Assembly (NCBI GenBank): GCA_031256195.1
Contig: JAIRRB010000026.1
Span: 1 to 34,317 of the forward strand
DNA: 34,317 bases
Direction: 5' to 3'
Origin: Treponema sp.
Lineage (GTDB): Bacteria > Spirochaetota > Spirochaetia > Treponematales > Breznakiellaceae
Shown here one piece after another: positions 1-8,028 of this stretch (positions within the stretch are counted from its first letter, which is position 1; each line of letters opens with the position of its first letter). Position numbers and translations under genes: made by a program. The notes under the pieces are model-generated. The model did no database searches. It was not told the DNA's origin and saw only the letters and a list, made by a program, of their open reading frames with translations.

Positions 1-432
1 AACGGCATTGTGCTGGTCGATTACACCAACCTGCTGCGCAAGCGGGGCTATTCCCTGTACGACGCCTGCGTTGAAGCCGCCGGCAGCCGCCTGCGCCCCA
101 TTTTAATGACTACCCTTACCACGATTTTGGGCCTGGTGCCGATGGCATTCTTCCCCGGCGAAGGTTCGGAGCTGGTAGCACCCATCGGTAAAACGGTCCT
201 CGGCGGCCTTTCCTTTGGCACATTGATGACCCTGTTCCTTATGCCCACGGTGTATGCGCTTATGAACAGACGTTCCGATGAACGGGCCGCCAGAGCCGAA
301 GCGCGGCGTGAGAGAATAGCGGCAGGCGAAGGCCGTACCAAACAAAAAAAACCGGCGCATAGCCGGATTGCAGGTTCCAACATCGCCGTTATCGGTGATA
401 TTCTATTAAGTAATGTGGAGGACGGAAAATGA
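1..432 (+). CDS. RND-family efflux transporter, C-terminal fragment (5' end outside window)
   Basis: The reading frame is open from base 1, so only about 143 C-terminal residues are seen. The segment NGIVLVDYTN followed by RLRPILMTTLTTILGLVPMA matches the last transmembrane region of hydrophobe/amphiphile efflux (AcrB-like) RND pumps, the inner-membrane proton-driven part of a tripartite exporter. After the last membrane helix (LSFGTLMTLFLMPTVYALMNRR) comes an unusually long, Arg/Lys/Ala-rich cytoplasmic tail of about 50 residues. The stop overlaps the next start in an ATGA, so the two genes are translationally coupled. The substrate cannot be told from this fragment; its adaptor and outer-membrane partner should lie upstream of the window. 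Confidence 0.9.
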   Translation, partial: NGIVLVDYTNLLRKRGYSLYDACVEAAGSRLRPILMTTLTTILGLVPMAFFPGEGSELVAPIGKTVLGGLSFGTLMTLFLMPTVYALMNRRSDERAARAEARRERIAAGEGRTKQKKPAHSRIAGSNIAVIGDILLSNVEDGK

Positions 433-701
433 TCCGTATTGAAATTATCGCCAACCATTCGGTTGAAGAAAATATCCTTGAAGCTCTTGCCAAAGAAGAC
501 GCCGGCAAGTATTACACCAAATACCCCAGCATTCTGGGGGTCGGTTCAGCCGGTCCCCGCATGGGGGACGCTATATGGCCGGAGGAAAATTTCGCTTTGG
601 TAATCTGGTGCGAAGAAGAAGAGGCCCGCGCCATCCAGCGGGCCGTTGCCTCGGTAAAGGAAAAATTTCCCGGCGAAGGGATAAAGATTTTTGGAATTTA
701 G
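429..701 (+). CDS. PG0541-like small transporter-associated protein (PII-like fold)
   Basis: This is a 90-residue soluble protein with no signal peptide or membrane helix. Its start overlaps the RND pump stop (ATGA), and the upstream GTGGAGGACGG gives a strong ribosome site. Alternating hydrophobic strands (IRIEIIANHSVEENILEAL; FALVIWCEEEEARAIQRAV; GIKIFGI) suggest a ferredoxin-like/PII-like alpha-beta fold. The family known as PG0541 transporter-associated proteins is encoded directly behind RND pumps in Bacteroidetes and spirochaetes, which fits this position. A regulatory or sensing role on the pump is inference; no ligand-binding motif can be assigned here. Confidence 0.7.
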   Translation: MIRIEIIANHSVEENILEALAKEDAGKYYTKYPSILGVGSAGPRMGDAIWPEENFALVIWCEEEEARAIQRAVASVKEKFPGEGIKIFGI

Positions 702-726
702 GGAACGCCCCTGAGCACGACTATTT

Positions 727-1503
727 TCAGTTTAACTCGAAATCCATCTTGCCCTGTAAATTCTGTTGAACATACTTGCGAATTTTTGTACGGGCTTCCG
801 GATCAATCCGCTGGGTAAAGAGAATTACATAAACGGTATCCGCCCCCTCCGTGCGGGAACCAAAAACAATGCCTTCCACTTTCAGAAGATTGGTCTGGAG
901 TTTTATCTGTATGTCCTTGAGCAGGGCATTTTTGGATAAATCCGGATTGCCGTCAAGCGTACAGGATATACCCACGACACTGACATCCCGTATCTGACCA
1001 TTGATAAAATTTCCGTTCACCGGCAGGTTGATGGTGGTATTGGTCTCTTTTTCGGTGGCCGCACGGATATACTTCCGGCGGCCTTTCGCGTTTACTGTCT
1101 GCAAAATGGACAAAAGGTTCGCCGTAGCTTTCTCCAGGTCAAATTTCACCACGGTATAGCCGCAGGGAAGCTTGAGCGCCTGAAGATACTTGCGCTGGAT
1201 TTGCTCATCATCATTGGCAGTGACAATACCAAGAGAAACGCTTTTGGTATCGGCAGCCTCCATAAGCCCCGTTATCCAAAAATCCCACTCTTTTTCGGGC
1301 ATATTCTCGTTTATGTCAATAAAAACAATAGAATCGGGGTATTTTTTTAGTACCCTTTTAAGCTTGTCTTTATTTTTGGCAATATATACCTCGTATTCCT
1401 GCTGGACAAGCTCAGAAACAACCCGATTCTGGACCGCCGCTGTTGGATACAGGAAAAATATCTTCCTTCCGAGAATATCGGCATTGTTGTTGACTTCACT
1501 CAT
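727..1503 (-). CDS. PilZ-domain protein with N-terminal receiver-like domain
   Basis: The protein has 258 residues. Residues ~12-135 look like a response-regulator-type alpha/beta domain (GRKIFFLYP, SIVFIDINENMPE, VSLGIVTANDD), possibly degenerate, since no clear acidic-pocket phosphoacceptor set is obvious. Residues ~140-255 form a PilZ domain with the c-di-GMP signature complete: R143xxxR147 (GRRKYIRAA) and D173xSxxG178 (RDVSVVGIS). It is therefore likely a c-di-GMP receptor controlling motility or envelope functions, although the output is unknown. It lies 69 nt downstream of the MBL hydrolase gene on the same strand but has its own candidate promoter (TTGCCT, 17 bp, TATAAT) placing the transcription start at or next to the ATG. 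Confidence 0.82.
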   Translation of the reverse strand: MSEVNNNADILGRKIFFLYPTAAVQNRVVSELVQQEYEVYIAKNKDKLKRVLKKYPDSIVFIDINENMPEKEWDFWITGLMEAADTKSVSLGIVTANDDEQIQRKYLQALKLPCGYTVVKFDLEKATANLLSILQTVNAKGRRKYIRAATEKETNTTINLPVNGNFINGQIRDVSVVGISCTLDGNPDLSKNALLKDIQIKLQTNLLKVEGIVFGSRTEGADTVYVILFTQRIDPEARTKIRKYVQQNLQGKMDFELN

Positions 1504-1509
1504 AAGCCT

Positions 1510-1538
1510 ATTATAGGCAAAATCACGCTCATAGGCAA
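1510..1538 (-). promoter_or_regulatory. Promoter of PilZ gene, predicted leaderless
   Basis: On the minus strand, TTGCCT (1538-1533), a 17-bp spacer and TATAAT (1515-1510) form a sigma70-type promoter. The expected start, 7 nt past the -10, is base 1503, which is the A of the ATG. No Shine-Dalgarno precedes the gene. Confidence 0.6.
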
Positions 1539-1572
1539 GAGGACGGAAACGGGAGGTTTATGATATTGCGGA

Positions 1573-2163
1573 TTAATCCACCATTCCCCGCGCCGCCTCG
1601 CGTCCAATGGATGTGGCCGGGCCGTGACCGGGATAAACCTGTATGCCGCTGTCCAGGGCGAACAGGCGTTTTAAGCTGGCAAAAATCTGCGCTTCATTGC
1701 CGCCGGGGAAATCGGTACGGCCATAAGCGCCGCAAAAAAGAGTGTCCCCGCTGAACAGAATTCCCGCCTTTTTGTCCCACAGGCCAATGCTGCCGGGGGT
1801 ATGGCCGGGCAGATGCAGTACGGTAAAGGGGCCTATAGCGTCTCCTTCCGCAAGGACTATATCCGGCGGCGGCATACCTTCCCATTCCGTATCCGCCCCA
1901 TGAATGGCAATTTTACATGCGCCCATCCGCCGCTTGCCGTATTCCGCGGCAAGGGCCGATACCGCGCCGATATGGTCAAAATGCCCGTGAGTAAGTAAAA
2001 TGTATCGGGGGAAAAGTTTGAGCTGGTCAAGACGGGCGATTATACGGCTGCCTTCCTCGCCGGGGTCTATTACCGCGCACGCGCCGTCATTGTCCAGGGG
2101 GTATATCCAGCAGTTGGTGGCAATACTTCCGACTATAATATGATGTATCTTTTTTTCCTGCAT
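1573..2163 (-). CDS. MBL-fold metallo-hydrolase, glyoxalase II-like
   Basis: This 196-residue cytosolic protein has all metal ligands of the metallo-beta-lactamase fold: THGHFDH (H59, H61, D63, H64), H121 in HLPGHTPGS, D140 in FSGDT and H180 in YPGHGPAT. The order and spacing are those of the short hydroxyacylglutathione-hydrolase-like group common in bacteria. These use a binuclear metal site to cleave thioesters, but many members have unknown substrates. It lacks the long C-terminal glutathione-binding domain of true GloB, so the symbol is withheld. A TATTAT -10 at 2175-2170 would start transcription at the ATG itself. The gene is divergent from the membrane protein at 2178. Confidence 0.85.
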   Translation of the reverse strand: MQEKKIHHIIVGSIATNCWIYPLDNDGACAVIDPGEEGSRIIARLDQLKLFPRYILLTHGHFDHIGAVSALAAEYGKRRMGACKIAIHGADTEWEGMPPPDIVLAEGDAIGPFTVLHLPGHTPGSIGLWDKKAGILFSGDTLFCGAYGRTDFPGGNEAQIFASLKRLFALDSGIQVYPGHGPATSIGREAARGMVD

Positions 2164-2178
2164 GGAGGAATAATACCC
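2134..2178 (+). promoter_or_regulatory. -10 element, Shine-Dalgarno and CTG start of the 2178 gene
   Basis: TATAAT lies at 2134-2139, with a predicted start near 2146. A strong GGAGG follows at 2164-2168 and sits 9 nt before CTG at 2178. No ATG, GTG or TTG occurs in this frame between the upstream stop (2136-2138) and ATG 2211. ATG 2211 has no ribosome site of its own. The element lies inside the start of the oppositely transcribed hydrolase gene. Confidence 0.5.
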
Positions 2179-3383
2179 TGAGAATATTTGATTTTCTAGT
2201 AATCGTCAGCATGGTAATTCTCTGGTATGGGCTGGTACCTGTGGCCGGGGCTTTGGTCAAACGCTATAAATGGCATACATTCAGGAAGCGTTTTGACGAA
2301 CTGCGCCTTTGTCCCATTCTGGATTACAGCCAATATTCACAGGAAGGAAAGGAGACTCGCCTTTCCCACAAGGCTGATACTTTCCGTTTTGTCGGCGGTT
2401 TTGAATCGGTAACGGACGGACAAACCCTATGGATACGGAGCGAAGACCTTACCGTTCCTGTTTCCCTGCAAAACGCCGAAATTTATCTGCTGCCCATGCA
2501 AAAAGGCGATGGCATATCCGAGTTTGATCCGGGCGAAGAGACCCCGGAAAAAATCCGATGGGAAAGAGTTTCCGCCCTGACTGAAGGAGCGCGGGTTTTT
2601 GCCGGCGGTCTTTTGGTATGCCAGAACGGACGGCGGAGCTTTGTATCCGCCAAAAACAAGCCCCTTATGGTGATTTTTTACGACGGCCCTGACCAGTCCC
2701 TTGCGGCGCGGGCAATCCGCGCGGGCCGTCAGCGCGGCGAATACTGGAACAGTATTACTCCCTATTCATTGATTGTCGGCGCACTCTGTCAGATTCTGGT
2801 AGCTGTTGCGTTTCTTTCCCGTCCAGCATTTCGCCTAACAGTAATTGTTTCCCTTATTGCGCTGTTTGTCCCGTTGTACCCCATGATACCGCCGGGCCTG
2901 CTGTTCACCGTTATGTACCGCCGCCTTGCATGGAGGTCCAGGATACTGCGGGCCTACCGGGACCTTGCCCGGCTGCCCCTGCGCTATCTGTCACCGCAGA
3001 AAAACAAATTCCCGTGGGAGAATCTCGCGCCTCTGGTGAAAAGCCGCTTTCTCCCCAACGGCGAACAGTACGGTTTTACCTGCACCAAAGAACTGCCCTC
3101 CCGGGCGGAAGACGGCACAATTCCCCTGTTGCTGCCGGAATTAACAAAAGACAGAAAAGACGGCTTATGGTACATTTTTGGCGCGCTACACTCCGGCGAA
3201 GAACTGCCCGTACAGCCGGAAGATTCTTTCGCTACGTTCGGGATTCTTCCGGGCAGACCGGAAACAATCGCCCGGCGCTGTGAAATCCTGGCATACACAC
3301 TGGAGTTGACCGCGTGGGTTGTTTTATTGGCGGGAATAGGACTAAATATTTTCTTCCTCAGAATGATACTGGTCCTGCTCTAG
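2178..3383 (+). CDS. Hypothetical membrane protein with N-terminal anchor and central TM pair
   Basis: The family is not recognised. From CTG 2178 it is 401 residues; from the first ATG (2211) it is 390. The CTG start is preferred because GGAGG sits 9 nt upstream and because it restores a full-length N-terminal membrane helix (FDFLVIVSMVILWYGLVPV). Next comes a soluble region of ~150 residues, then two close helices around codons 190-235 (SLIVGALCQILVAVAFL; LTVIVSLIALFVPLYPMIP), a second soluble part and a C-terminal helix (ELTAWVVLLAGIGLNIFFL). Its last 42 bp overlap the 3' end of the convergent RNA-binding gene. The topology suggests an integral inner-membrane protein; no catalytic motif is visible. 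Confidence 0.7.
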   Translation: MRIFDFLVIVSMVILWYGLVPVAGALVKRYKWHTFRKRFDELRLCPILDYSQYSQEGKETRLSHKADTFRFVGGFESVTDGQTLWIRSEDLTVPVSLQNAEIYLLPMQKGDGISEFDPGEETPEKIRWERVSALTEGARVFAGGLLVCQNGRRSFVSAKNKPLMVIFYDGPDQSLAARAIRAGRQRGEYWNSITPYSLIVGALCQILVAVAFLSRPAFRLTVIVSLIALFVPLYPMIPPGLLFTVMYRRLAWRSRILRAYRDLARLPLRYLSPQKNKFPWENLAPLVKSRFLPNGEQYGFTCTKELPSRAEDGTIPLLLPELTKDRKDGLWYIFGALHSGEELPVQPEDSFATFGILPGRPETIARRCEILAYTLELTAWVVLLAGIGLNIFFLRMILVLL

Positions 3384-3986
3384 CGAACTATCGTCCGGCG
3401 GATCATTTTCGCTGTATGGGTCATTTTCATTTTCAGCATCGCCGTTTTCCCCGTCCCTGCGGGATTTGGCATAATTTACCGTAAGCGGCCTGCCCCGAAA
3501 CATTGTTCCATTTAACGCTTCAATGATTTTTTCGGCAACAGTATCCCGTACCTGTACAAAGGAATAGTTATCAAGAATACGAATAGCGCCAATGTCTTCC
3601 CGTGGGATAGCCGTTTTGGTATTAATAAGCCCCAAAATCTCGCGGGGAAAAACCCGTCGGCTCCGCCCCGCGCTAAAGAACAGCCGTTTTGATTCTTCTT
3701 CCGCCAGCGGGTAGCGGGGGGTATCATTTTCCCTGACGGCGGCAGACGAGAAACGCCTGTCATTTCTTCGAGCAAAATCGCTTCGTCCAATAAAGCGAAG
3801 ATTTTTTCCCTGATCGCACAGCATCAGCAGGTAGGCTGCAACTTTGGATCGATGAAATAATGAAACTTCTTTTTTGAAAAGGCTGCGGTACTCATCAAGC
3901 AGCCGGGTATCCGCCTCTGTTCTTATTTTGTCAAGAACAAGGGCAATTGATTCTTTTGTTTTTTTCCTGTCAATACGTGAAAGCAT
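3342..3986 (-). CDS. DbpA-type RNA-binding domain protein without helicase core
   Basis: The product has 214 residues. Residues ~103-174 (RLFFSAGRSRRVFPREILGLI, then DIGAIRILDNYSFVQV and GRPLTVNYAK) match the RRM-like C-terminal domain of DbpA/CsdA DEAD-box helicases. In DbpA that domain binds 23S rRNA hairpin 92. No helicase motifs are present, so it is a stand-alone RNA-binding domain behind a ~100-residue helical, charged front half. The last ~35 residues are very acidic (D/E/N-rich). A role in ribosome assembly or RNA chaperoning is inference. A possible -10 (TATGAT, 4003-3998) would give a leader of about 5 nt. The 3' end overlaps the convergent membrane-protein gene by 42 bp. Confidence 0.78.
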   Translation of the reverse strand: MLSRIDRKKTKESIALVLDKIRTEADTRLLDEYRSLFKKEVSLFHRSKVAAYLLMLCDQGKNLRFIGRSDFARRNDRRFSSAAVRENDTPRYPLAEEESKRLFFSAGRSRRVFPREILGLINTKTAIPREDIGAIRILDNYSFVQVRDTVAEKIIEALNGTMFRGRPLTVNYAKSRRDGENGDAENENDPYSENDPPDDSSLEQDQYHSEEENI

Positions 3987-4004
3987 TTTTGAAAAATATC
4001 ATAG

Positions 4005-4034
4005 ATTACAGGTTTATTCAAGAGCCGATATATT
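4005..4034 (+). promoter_or_regulatory. Candidate promoter of acyl-ACP thioesterase
   Basis: ATTACA (4005-4010), an 18-bp spacer and TATATT (4029-4034) predict a start near 4041. That base is itself the first base of an in-frame TTG, so either a leaderless TTG start or a 27-nt leader without Shine-Dalgarno to ATG 4068 is possible. Confidence 0.4.
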
Positions 4035-4067
4035 GTAATTTTGTCTTTTTTTCAACAAAATAGAAAC

Positions 4068-4850
4068 ATGGAAAAACTGGATGTTTGGTCAGAAAGCTGT
4101 ACCGTACGCTTCGGCGCTATCGACAAATCGGATTTAATGACTCTGGATGCGGTGTTTAATTTTTTTCAGGAGGCGGCAATAAGCCATGCGGAAAATTTGG
4201 GAGTTGGACGTGAGGCAATGGCGCGGACCAATCAACTGTGGATACTTTCGCGTATGTCGGTGCAGGTTAACCGGAGGCCCCAATACGGCGAAACCATAAC
4301 GGTGCGTACCTGGCCCCGGGGCGGTGAAAAATTGTTTGCACTGCGTGATTTTGACATTCGCGACGCGGCGGACAATCCGGCAGTTCAGGCCCGAAGCTGC
4401 TGGCTGATTATCGACATGGAAAAACGCCGCCCCCTGCGCCCGCAGTCCGTAATGGACACCCTGCCCCAAAATGAGGGTATGAATGCGCTGCCTGCCATTG
4501 GCAGTCTTGCCCCCGGTCTTGAGGAACGCCCATCCCTGCAAAAAACAGCGGAACGGCGGGCGCTGTACAGTGATATGGATTACAACAGTCATGTAAACAA
4601 TGTCAGTTATATACGCTGGCTCGAAGATGCCATTGATTCATCCCTGCTGGAACAGGCGCGGCAGATGAGGCTGGACATTAATTATCTCAATGAAATTTTA
4701 CCCGGTGAAGTCACCGGTATTTGGTCATCAACAATCGATACGGCAGAGGAAACTCCCCCGCCCTCTCATGCTTTTGCTTTTGAAGGGAAAAAAGAACAGA
4801 CACCGGAAAATCAGGCGGCATTTCGGGCGGAACTTCGCCTGTGGAACTGA
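4068..4850 (+). CDS. Acyl-ACP thioesterase (FatA/FatB-like)
   Basis: This 260-residue cytosolic enzyme has the double hot-dog layout of bacterial acyl-ACP thioesterases, which release free fatty acids from acyl carrier protein. The N-terminal half contains TVRFGAIDKSDLMTLDAVFNFFQEAAISHA and the RTWPRG motif. The C-terminal half begins at YSDMDYNSHVNNVSYIRW, carrying the family's conserved Asn (N173) and His (H175). ATG 4068 is chosen because MEKLDVWSESCTVRF fits the usual family N-terminus. An in-frame TTG at 4041 would add nine residues and coincides with the predicted transcription start. There is no clear ribosome site at either. Chain-length preference cannot be read from sequence. Confidence 0.88.
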   Translation: MEKLDVWSESCTVRFGAIDKSDLMTLDAVFNFFQEAAISHAENLGVGREAMARTNQLWILSRMSVQVNRRPQYGETITVRTWPRGGEKLFALRDFDIRDAADNPAVQARSCWLIIDMEKRRPLRPQSVMDTLPQNEGMNALPAIGSLAPGLEERPSLQKTAERRALYSDMDYNSHVNNVSYIRWLEDAIDSSLLEQARQMRLDINYLNEILPGEVTGIWSSTIDTAEETPPPSHAFAFEGKKEQTPENQAAFRAELRLWN

Positions 4851-4855
4851 AATTG

Positions 4856-6214
4856 TTACCAGCCAAATTTCAGGCCAAAATTAACGCCCAGTCCGGCGCC
4901 CCTAAAACTTTTTATAAAATCCTGTGACTGCATAGACAGGCCAAAGTCAAGTTCAAAAGCCCGGAGGTTAAGGACAAAATCAATGCTGTTTTTCCATTGA
5001 TGGTCATTGTAATTTATGCCAGGAACAAGAATAAAAATATTGGCAAAATCAAAACAGGCGCTTAAGCCGCCTTCAAGGGAGAAGATTTGCGGATACAGCC
5101 AGTTAATGGAAAACCCCAGCGACGGGATAAGGGAAAAAACTCTGGTATCAAAAGGACGGTAGTTGGCATAAAACAACATCACAAATGGGCGGTAAATATT
5201 TTTGCCCTTTGAATCATAACCGGATTTGTACTCATAATTATAATCAAAAACATCTTCCATGTTCATTCCATCGTTTGTCAGATCGGCAAGATCAATAGAA
5301 CTGGTATCAAGAACCGCTTTTCCGTTGATCTGCGAATAATGATTGAGTTTTGCCGCGGCAAAAGGAACCGGAATATTGACAATATCCACCCCCAGGTCAA
5401 GCCCGTAATCCAGGGGATATTCCATACCCAGTCTAAAATCATAGCCCATATTGTTTCGTGGAATATCCCAGGCATTGTCCTGCAGGCCCTTCAGTATGCC
5501 ATCATTCAAATCAACAAGGGAATAGATACGCATATTATAATCAATTTTTAAATACGTTCCTTCCTTAACATTTTTGCCGGTGTAAATTACGTTAGGCTCG
5601 GCGTAAAGAATGGGTACATAGGCCGCTGGCCGCATTTTAATTTTTAATTCATTGACATGAAAGAAAACCGGAATGCCCACATCGGCAAATACCGCAGCGC
5701 CCACGCCGAATTTATCATCTTTTATTTTTTTCAGGCGCATCATGTTTCCCGAAAGGAACACATTTCCCATGACGCTAACATGGCCAATGTCGAGGCCAAA
5801 GCCCCATTTGTCATGCCGGTTAAAATTAAGTGAAAAAGGCATAACGACAGCGCCAAAATTAAATTTAAAACCGTTAAAAAAGTCATCAAGATCGATAACT
5901 ATTTTATCCTGGTAAATAAGAACAGGGTCTTTTATGATGTCATTAATATTCCAGAGTAAATAAAAAGGATTCCTGAAGATATCCGCAGCCGCTATAAAAC
6001 TATTGGAAATATCAACACTGATATTTGCTATGCTGAATTCTACCGTGCGGTTTTTCAGACGGAATTTTTTGGGAGGGGGCGGTTCTGTTTCATATTCTTC
6101 CATTTCCACATCTTCCGGTTCCCATATATCCGATAAAAAATCATCGGTGTCATCCTGCGCCCACAAAAACAGGGAAATAAAAATCATGAGAAGAAATACC
6201 GATAATCTTTTCAC
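4856..6214 (-). CDS. Predicted outer-membrane beta-barrel protein
   Basis: The product has 452 residues starting at a GTG. A signal peptide (MKRLSVFLLMIFISLFLWAQ) precedes an acidic, proline-containing stretch (residues ~21-50). After that come repeated amphipathic strands rich in Phe/Tyr/Asn and Gly (KFNFGAVVMPFSLNF, WGFGLDIGHVSVMGNVFL) and a C-terminal strand ending GLGVNFGLKFGW; a terminal aromatic residue is typical of BAM-inserted barrels. No named family is recognised. It starts 2 nt after the stop of the preceding lipoprotein gene, with GGAGAG 8 nt before the GTG, so the two are co-translated and probably work together at the cell surface. The region is visibly richer in A/T than the trk, ppk and nrdJ genes. 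Confidence 0.72.
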   Translation of the reverse strand: MKRLSVFLLMIFISLFLWAQDDTDDFLSDIWEPEDVEMEEYETEPPPPKKFRLKNRTVEFSIANISVDISNSFIAAADIFRNPFYLLWNINDIIKDPVLIYQDKIVIDLDDFFNGFKFNFGAVVMPFSLNFNRHDKWGFGLDIGHVSVMGNVFLSGNMMRLKKIKDDKFGVGAAVFADVGIPVFFHVNELKIKMRPAAYVPILYAEPNVIYTGKNVKEGTYLKIDYNMRIYSLVDLNDGILKGLQDNAWDIPRNNMGYDFRLGMEYPLDYGLDLGVDIVNIPVPFAAAKLNHYSQINGKAVLDTSSIDLADLTNDGMNMEDVFDYNYEYKSGYDSKGKNIYRPFVMLFYANYRPFDTRVFSLIPSLGFSINWLYPQIFSLEGGLSACFDFANIFILVPGINYNDHQWKNSIDFVLNLRAFELDFGLSMQSQDFIKSFRGAGLGVNFGLKFGW

Positions 6215-6216
6215 CC

Positions 6217-7971
6217 TTAAAGCTCTCCGACTTTGATAAGGCCTTTTATCTCCAGATTAATATTTACTATTCCCATGGTTTTGGGGATATTTACCGTTCC
6301 GCCATTGTCAATCTCTATTGCTATATTGGGAGAGATTAATTTTTCCTGAATTATCTTAAATTCCCTATCGGTAAAATTCAATGCTATCTTTTTACCGTTT
6401 AGTTTTATACCCTGGGGAAATAAGTCTCTGTCTTCATCAATGAATAAACGCCCTTTGGTGAAGATTTGGTCGGAAATATCTATAGTCATTCTGACATAGT
6501 TAATATCCACCCCGCTGAACAGGTCTCCGGGGCCTTCTCTGCCGAACAGGTCGCCATCCCCAAGTATATCAGGGAGAGAAACTATACTCCTGTCATCATC
6601 ATTTCCTGCTGCGACTAAACTCATGGGCAGCATTATCATTATTGCTATAGAGATTCTGTTGTTCTCGTCGGAATCATTGATGTCACCGGAAAACATTTCA
6701 GGGGTTATGATCAAATCCTTGTCATCGCCCATTCTTATACTATATTTAAAAAATAAATCTTTAGGCATTATCCTGAAAATCTCCGCAATGGCATCGCCAT
6801 TCATTTTACCGTCATGGTCAGATGATCCCGGCAGATGCCGCTCCCGGTAATATCCATTTTCATCAAGATAATCATTCGGATTTATTGGAACTGAATTTAT
6901 AAATAAAATGTCATTATACAAATACAGTTCATCTTCGCTGTCACCGCATTGCGCTTCCAATATCAGATTTGCTTCCAGCATATTTACGGTTTCGGGATGA
7001 GGGCCGTTCATGTACACTTTAACTTCCAAATCATTGAAAGTGAAACCGCCATCAAGATAGTCATTGAGTCCGGATAAATCAAAAGACGAATCGGGAAATT
7101 TACCGGTAATGTCGTCCAGTTTGGCTGATGCTTTTATGGCCGCTGAAAGATCAATTCTGGCTTCTTCCCATTCATGGAAAAAAGACATTTCTCCTTCTAT
7201 CTTAATCATATTTCCAGATACCAAACCGGAACCGGAAAGGTCTAACATATCCGGATCAGGCCCGCCTGACTGTAATATCACATCAAAATTTAATTTCTTG
7301 CTATCGTTTTTATATTCTGCAAGAGCAAGTATCAATTTTTCCTCGTTGCCGAATACATTATCGCCTTTCACAAGAGGTTTGGGATCGCTTGAGAATTTTA
7401 ATGCATCGCACACCAAAACCATTTTAAGTCCGTCCGGTATTTCCGTAAAATGGAAATTTATCCCTATACCCGAATCAACGGTTCCTTCACATTTATTAAA
7501 TGTCATGGATTTTACATATTGGGCGATTGCGGCAAGAGAAATAGGAGGAATGGTATCAACTATGTCGTTGATACCTTTAATGGGGATAGGAATTCCCAAA
7601 TACGGTATTTGTACATCAATTCTTTTGGGTTCTGTATGTATACCATCGTTTATTTGCCGGTCTATTGTTTTCAGGAATTCGTTGGGATTAAGGTCCTCCG
7701 TCATTTCAATGGGTAAATAGATACAAAATGTCTGAACCGTCTGTCCTTTATAATCGACCGTATATACTTTGGAACCTTCCTGTATGCCGCCAGAAAAGGC
7801 ATCATCAATTTTTTCGGCAAATAGGGAACTAAGATTGGTTGATCCTACCTTTACCGGCAAATTCAGCGTCCCTTTTATTTCTACCTTCTTCGGCAAAACA
7901 AGCTCTGAACAGGAGTAAATAAACAGGCTCATGTAGACGGCGCATACTGCCGGAATAAACCTTTTTCGCAT
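6217..7971 (-). CDS. Large lipoprotein of unknown function
   Basis: The protein is 584 residues from ATG 7971, chosen because AGGGA lies just upstream and because it yields a classic lipoprotein leader (MRKRFIPAVCAVYMSLFIYS followed by Cys). A longer frame from 8022 would bury that signal. The mature part is rich in beta-forming, Asp/Asn/Ile segments with no recognisable catalytic motif. Similar-sounding segments occur near the start (VEIKGTLNLPVKVGSTNL) and at the end (GIVNINLEIKGLIKVGEL), hinting at repeated beta-sandwich modules; this is a visual impression only. It is the first gene of a two-gene operon with the barrel at 6214. The lipoprotein could be an assembly partner or surface-exposed companion of that barrel. 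Confidence 0.72.
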   Translation of the reverse strand: MRKRFIPAVCAVYMSLFIYSCSELVLPKKVEIKGTLNLPVKVGSTNLSSLFAEKIDDAFSGGIQEGSKVYTVDYKGQTVQTFCIYLPIEMTEDLNPNEFLKTIDRQINDGIHTEPKRIDVQIPYLGIPIPIKGINDIVDTIPPISLAAIAQYVKSMTFNKCEGTVDSGIGINFHFTEIPDGLKMVLVCDALKFSSDPKPLVKGDNVFGNEEKLILALAEYKNDSKKLNFDVILQSGGPDPDMLDLSGSGLVSGNMIKIEGEMSFFHEWEEARIDLSAAIKASAKLDDITGKFPDSSFDLSGLNDYLDGGFTFNDLEVKVYMNGPHPETVNMLEANLILEAQCGDSEDELYLYNDILFINSVPINPNDYLDENGYYRERHLPGSSDHDGKMNGDAIAEIFRIMPKDLFFKYSIRMGDDKDLIITPEMFSGDINDSDENNRISIAIMIMLPMSLVAAGNDDDRSIVSLPDILGDGDLFGREGPGDLFSGVDINYVRMTIDISDQIFTKGRLFIDEDRDLFPQGIKLNGKKIALNFTDREFKIIQEKLISPNIAIEIDNGGTVNIPKTMGIVNINLEIKGLIKVGEL

Positions 7972-7989
7972 TTTTTCCCTATATAAAAC

Positions 7990-8018
7990 AATATAGCGTA
8001 TTGGGGCATAAAAAACAA
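7990..8018 (-). promoter_or_regulatory. Candidate promoter of lipoprotein/barrel operon
   Basis: On the minus strand TTGTTT (8018-8013), 17 bp and TATATT (7995-7990) predict a start near 7983. That leaves a 12-nt leader holding the AGGGA ribosome site of the lipoprotein gene. The -35 match is weak. Confidence 0.35.
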
Positions 8019-8028
8019 GCAAAACGAT

